Source: Campylobacterales bacterium (GTDB lineage: Bacteria; Campylobacterota; Campylobacteria; Campylobacterales; QNZT01). Taken from it: a DNA stretch of 15,409 bases. The translations under genes and the position numbers were made by a program. Position 1 is the first letter of the stretch, and every line of letters starts with the position of its first letter. Positions 14,759 to 15,409 of this stretch are shown here, in pieces. The notes under the pieces are model-generated. The model saw only the letters and a program-made list of their open reading frames with translations, was not told the DNA's origin and did not search any database. The DNA lies in contig WGAE01000221.1 in assembly GCA_015489185.1 (NCBI GenBank), forward strand, positions 1 to 15,409, read 5' to 3'.

Positions 14759-15097
14759 TTACAGTGCGTCGGCGTCTTCTTCACCCGTACGAATACGGAT
14801 TGCTTTTTCGATATTGCTCACAAAAATTTTACCGTCGCCGATTTTACCCGTGCGTGCCGCAGAGATCAATGCTTCGATCGTACGGTCGAGGTCTTCCTCT
14901 TTGACTGCGATTTCCACTTTGATTTTCGGTAAAAAATCAACAACATATTCCGCGCCTCTGTAGAGTTCGGAGTGTCCCTGTTGTCGTCCGTATCCTTTGA
15001 CTTCCGAAACCGTCATACCTGTAAGTTCCAGGGCATTGATCGCCTCTTTGACATCGTCGAGTTTGAAGGGTTTGATGATCGCTTCAATTTTTTTCAT
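14759..15097 (-). CDS. glnK: Nitrogen regulatory protein PII, GlnK type
   Basis: A 112-residue trimeric signal protein that reads ATP/ADP and 2-oxoglutarate and blocks the Amt pore when nitrogen is plentiful. MKKIEAIIKPFKL is the standard start. The T-loop includes Y51 in ELYRGAEYVVDF, the usual uridylylation site; whether it is modified here is unknown. The C-terminal signature is TGKIGDGKIFV, then a basic IRIRTGE. AAGGAG lies 7 bases before ATG 15097. Being first in the unit with amt second is the usual partner arrangement, which supports GlnK over GlnB. No sigma-54 element is seen upstream. Confidence 0.93.
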   Translation of the reverse strand: MKKIEAIIKPFKLDDVKEAINALELTGMTVSEVKGYGRQQGHSELYRGAEYVVDFLPKIKVEIAVKEEDLDRTIEALISAARTGKIGDGKIFVSNIEKAIRIRTGEEDADAL

Positions 15098-15125
15098 GAT
15101 ATGCTCCTTTAAATTTTCAAGCCAT

Positions 15126-15134
15126 ATTTTAGCA
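15126..15134 (-). promoter_or_regulatory. Extended -10 promoter of glnK-amt
   Basis: On the minus strand these bases read TGCTAAAAT (TG, one base, TAAAAT), leading to a start near 15119 and a leader of about 22 bases. A GG/GC pair with sigma-54 spacing is absent. The region between here and the plus-strand gene at 15188 is AT-rich and presumably holds the opposite promoter. Confidence 0.5.
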
Positions 15135-15187
15135 TAATTGAAATATATTATTAATCATATAACTTTAGCTAATTTATAGGCAAGCAG

Positions 15188-15409
15188 ATGCGTAGAAAAA
15201 TAACAGAAAAGTTGAACAAAATCAAATCACATCCCGCTACAAAACGTAGTCTGGAACAGTTAAAACCGAAAAAAACCTTCTGGGGAATTGTCGGGGTGGC
15301 GGTCTTTTTTATACTTCCCGAGATTATCGCGTTTATCTGGGGAGATGAGATCACATCCTGGACGCAGGCACATCTGGCGCAGCCTCTGCCTTTGGATAAA
15401 GAGTATCAG
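15188..15409 (+). CDS. Membrane protein of unknown function, cut by the window end
   Basis: The reading frame from ATG 15188 stays open for 74 codons to the edge. It begins with a basic, hydrophilic stretch (MRKITEKLNKIKSHP and on to about residue 28), then one hydrophobic helix (about 30-50, WGIVGVAVFFILPEIIAFIWG), then more polar sequence to the cut. This suits a cytoplasm-in anchored protein. AGG at 15178-15180 is a weak ribosome site. It diverges from glnK, so the two may share a control region. I do not recognise the family, and the true length is unknown. Confidence 0.55.
   Translation, partial: MRRKITEKLNKIKSHPATKRSLEQLKPKKTFWGIVGVAVFFILPEIIAFIWGDEITSWTQAHLAQPLPLDKEYQ

Noticed and set aside
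14743..14784. Upstream ATG for amt
   Set aside because: It lies in glnK and adds a non-family polar segment; ATG 14742 has AGGA and the typical Amt start.
15098..15187. Sigma-54 promoter before glnK
   Set aside because: A TGGC is present but no GC at the required -12 spacing; an extended -10 fits instead.
1..15409. CRISPR array, tRNA, rRNA, insertion sequence or phage genes
   Set aside because: No spaced direct repeats, cloverleaf, transposase motifs or flanking inverted repeats were found.

Overview
The window looks like chromosome of a free-living, probably sulfur-oxidising-type member of the Campylobacterota (the old Epsilonproteobacteria). The main evidence is the first gene, whose DNA-binding half is very close to the essential regulators HsrA (Helicobacter) and CosR (Campylobacter), followed by a ferredoxin and a Ppx/GppA phosphatase in an order I recall from Campylobacter. 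The moderate GC content, and promoters that have an extended -10 (TGnTATAAT-like) but little or no -35, also fit. I cannot name the genus from sequence alone. No tRNA, rRNA, insertion sequence, CRISPR array or other sign of a mobile element was seen; this reads as core-type chromosome.

Layout. (1) 63-5293, plus strand: a tight five-gene run of CosR/HsrA-type response regulator, membrane histidine kinase, 2[4Fe-4S] ferredoxin, Ppx/GppA phosphatase and exported Deg9-like serine protease. Every junction overlaps or is within 2 nt, so it is probably one transcript from the promoter at 24-32. (2) 7212-5290, minus strand: a small exported hypothetical protein, a group II truncated haemoglobin and a stand-alone MnmC-type FAD oxidoreductase. 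(3) 7357-9096, plus: a solitary cytoplasmic-looking molybdopterin oxidoreductase, meeting a minus-strand CAP-domain lipoprotein (10071-9097) with no gap. (4) 10155-11102, plus: MutY, with Glu at the usual catalytic Asp position. (5) 12519-11103, minus: a YceI-family periplasmic protein followed by an exported protein built of five 47-48-residue repeats. (6) 13405-12641, minus: an exported DUF4412-like protein. (7) 15097-13561, minus: a GlnK-Amt ammonium sensing and uptake operon, ending in a strong stem-loop. (8) 15188 to the window edge, plus: the start of an unrecognised membrane protein.

How it fits together. The first operon appears to couple a phosphorelay to envelope and redox or stringent-type functions. 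Its regulator has an intact phosphoacceptor and a neighbouring kinase, while the Helicobacter and Campylobacter orthologues are orphans with a decayed receiver. The remaining units are separate housekeeping or envelope modules: nitrogen uptake, oxidative DNA repair, tRNA wobble modification, haem/O2/NO chemistry and secreted proteins of unknown role. All three convergent gene pairs meet with stop codons abutting or overlapping, leaving no space for intergenic terminators. I found no clear new defence or mobile system. The best leads are the CosR-kinase pair, the five-repeat exported protein, the MutY active-site change and the hypothetical-globin-MnmC operon.
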